A DNA stretch of 14,408 nucleotides, taken from Eubacteriales bacterium. GTDB lineage: Bacteria > Bacillota_A > Clostridia > Christensenellales > Aristaeellaceae. Where the stretch lies: assembly GCA_030528845.1 (NCBI GenBank), contig JAUMYC010000035.1:1-14408 (forward strand), given 5' to 3'. The notes under the pieces are model-generated. The model saw only the letters and a program-made list of their open reading frames with translations, did not search any database and had not been told where the DNA came from. Below are positions 14,346 to 14,408 of this stretch, piece after piece. Position numbers and translations under genes: made by a program. Within the stretch, counting starts at the first letter, position 1. Each line of letters starts with the position of its first letter.

Positions 14346-14408
14346 GAGGGTTTTCTATTGTGGGTGTTCAGTAATTACAGTTATAAGAAAGATCACTTGG
14401 TGGCGGGC

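Overview
The window looks like part of the chromosome of a GC-rich, anaerobic Clostridia-type Firmicute, possibly a gut or rumen lineage near Christensenellales. This rests on consensus sigma-A promoters, strong AGGAGG-type ribosome binding sites, compact sugar-use operons and clostridial-looking protein families. The taxonomic guess is inference; no rRNA or marker gene is present. Protein-coding genes fill almost all of it. No tRNA, rRNA, CRISPR array, IS element or phage gene was seen.

Layout from left to right. (1) 1-200, minus: the N-terminus of a Trk/Ktr potassium channel subunit, running off the left edge. A hairpin terminator at about 296-349 separates it from the next unit. (2) 417-4372, minus: a two-gene operon of an AGE-family sugar 2-epimerase followed by a GH38 alpha-mannosidase, coupled by an ATGA overlap. 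(3) 4373-4597: a divergent control region with two back-to-back sigma-A promoters. (4) 4598-7727, plus: a four-gene operon with a UlaG-like metallo-beta-lactamase-fold hydrolase, an enolase-superfamily acid-sugar dehydratase (DgoD-like), an SDR oxidoreductase and a divergent peptide-deformylase homologue. (5) 7728-11863, plus: a promoter and a perfect 23-bp palindrome, then a complete Mgl-type ABC importer (mglB, a cluster of intergenic hairpins, mglA, mglC) and a small coiled-coil/membrane protein. (6) 11874-11922: a bidirectional terminator with a perfect 21-bp stem. (7) 11962-14271, minus: a cytoplasmic GH3 beta-glycosidase with a GC-rich hairpin in its leader.

Taken together this is a carbohydrate utilisation island. 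The Mgl-type transporter imports a monosaccharide or small glycoside. The GH38, GH3 and epimerase, none with a signal peptide, act on imported sugars in the cytoplasm. The SDR, MBL-fold hydrolase and dehydratase could form a sugar to lactone to aldonate to 2-keto-3-deoxy-aldonate route, a non-phosphorylative oxidative pathway with an unusual lactonase. No keto-deoxy-sugar kinase, aldolase or transcriptional regulator lies in the window, so that pathway is a hypothesis. Most promising for follow-up: the MBL/dehydratase/SDR module, the deformylase homologue with two altered motifs, the MglB homologue with one changed sugar contact and no lipid-anchor cysteine, the palindromic operator candidate, and the small coiled-coil/TM protein ending the importer operon.
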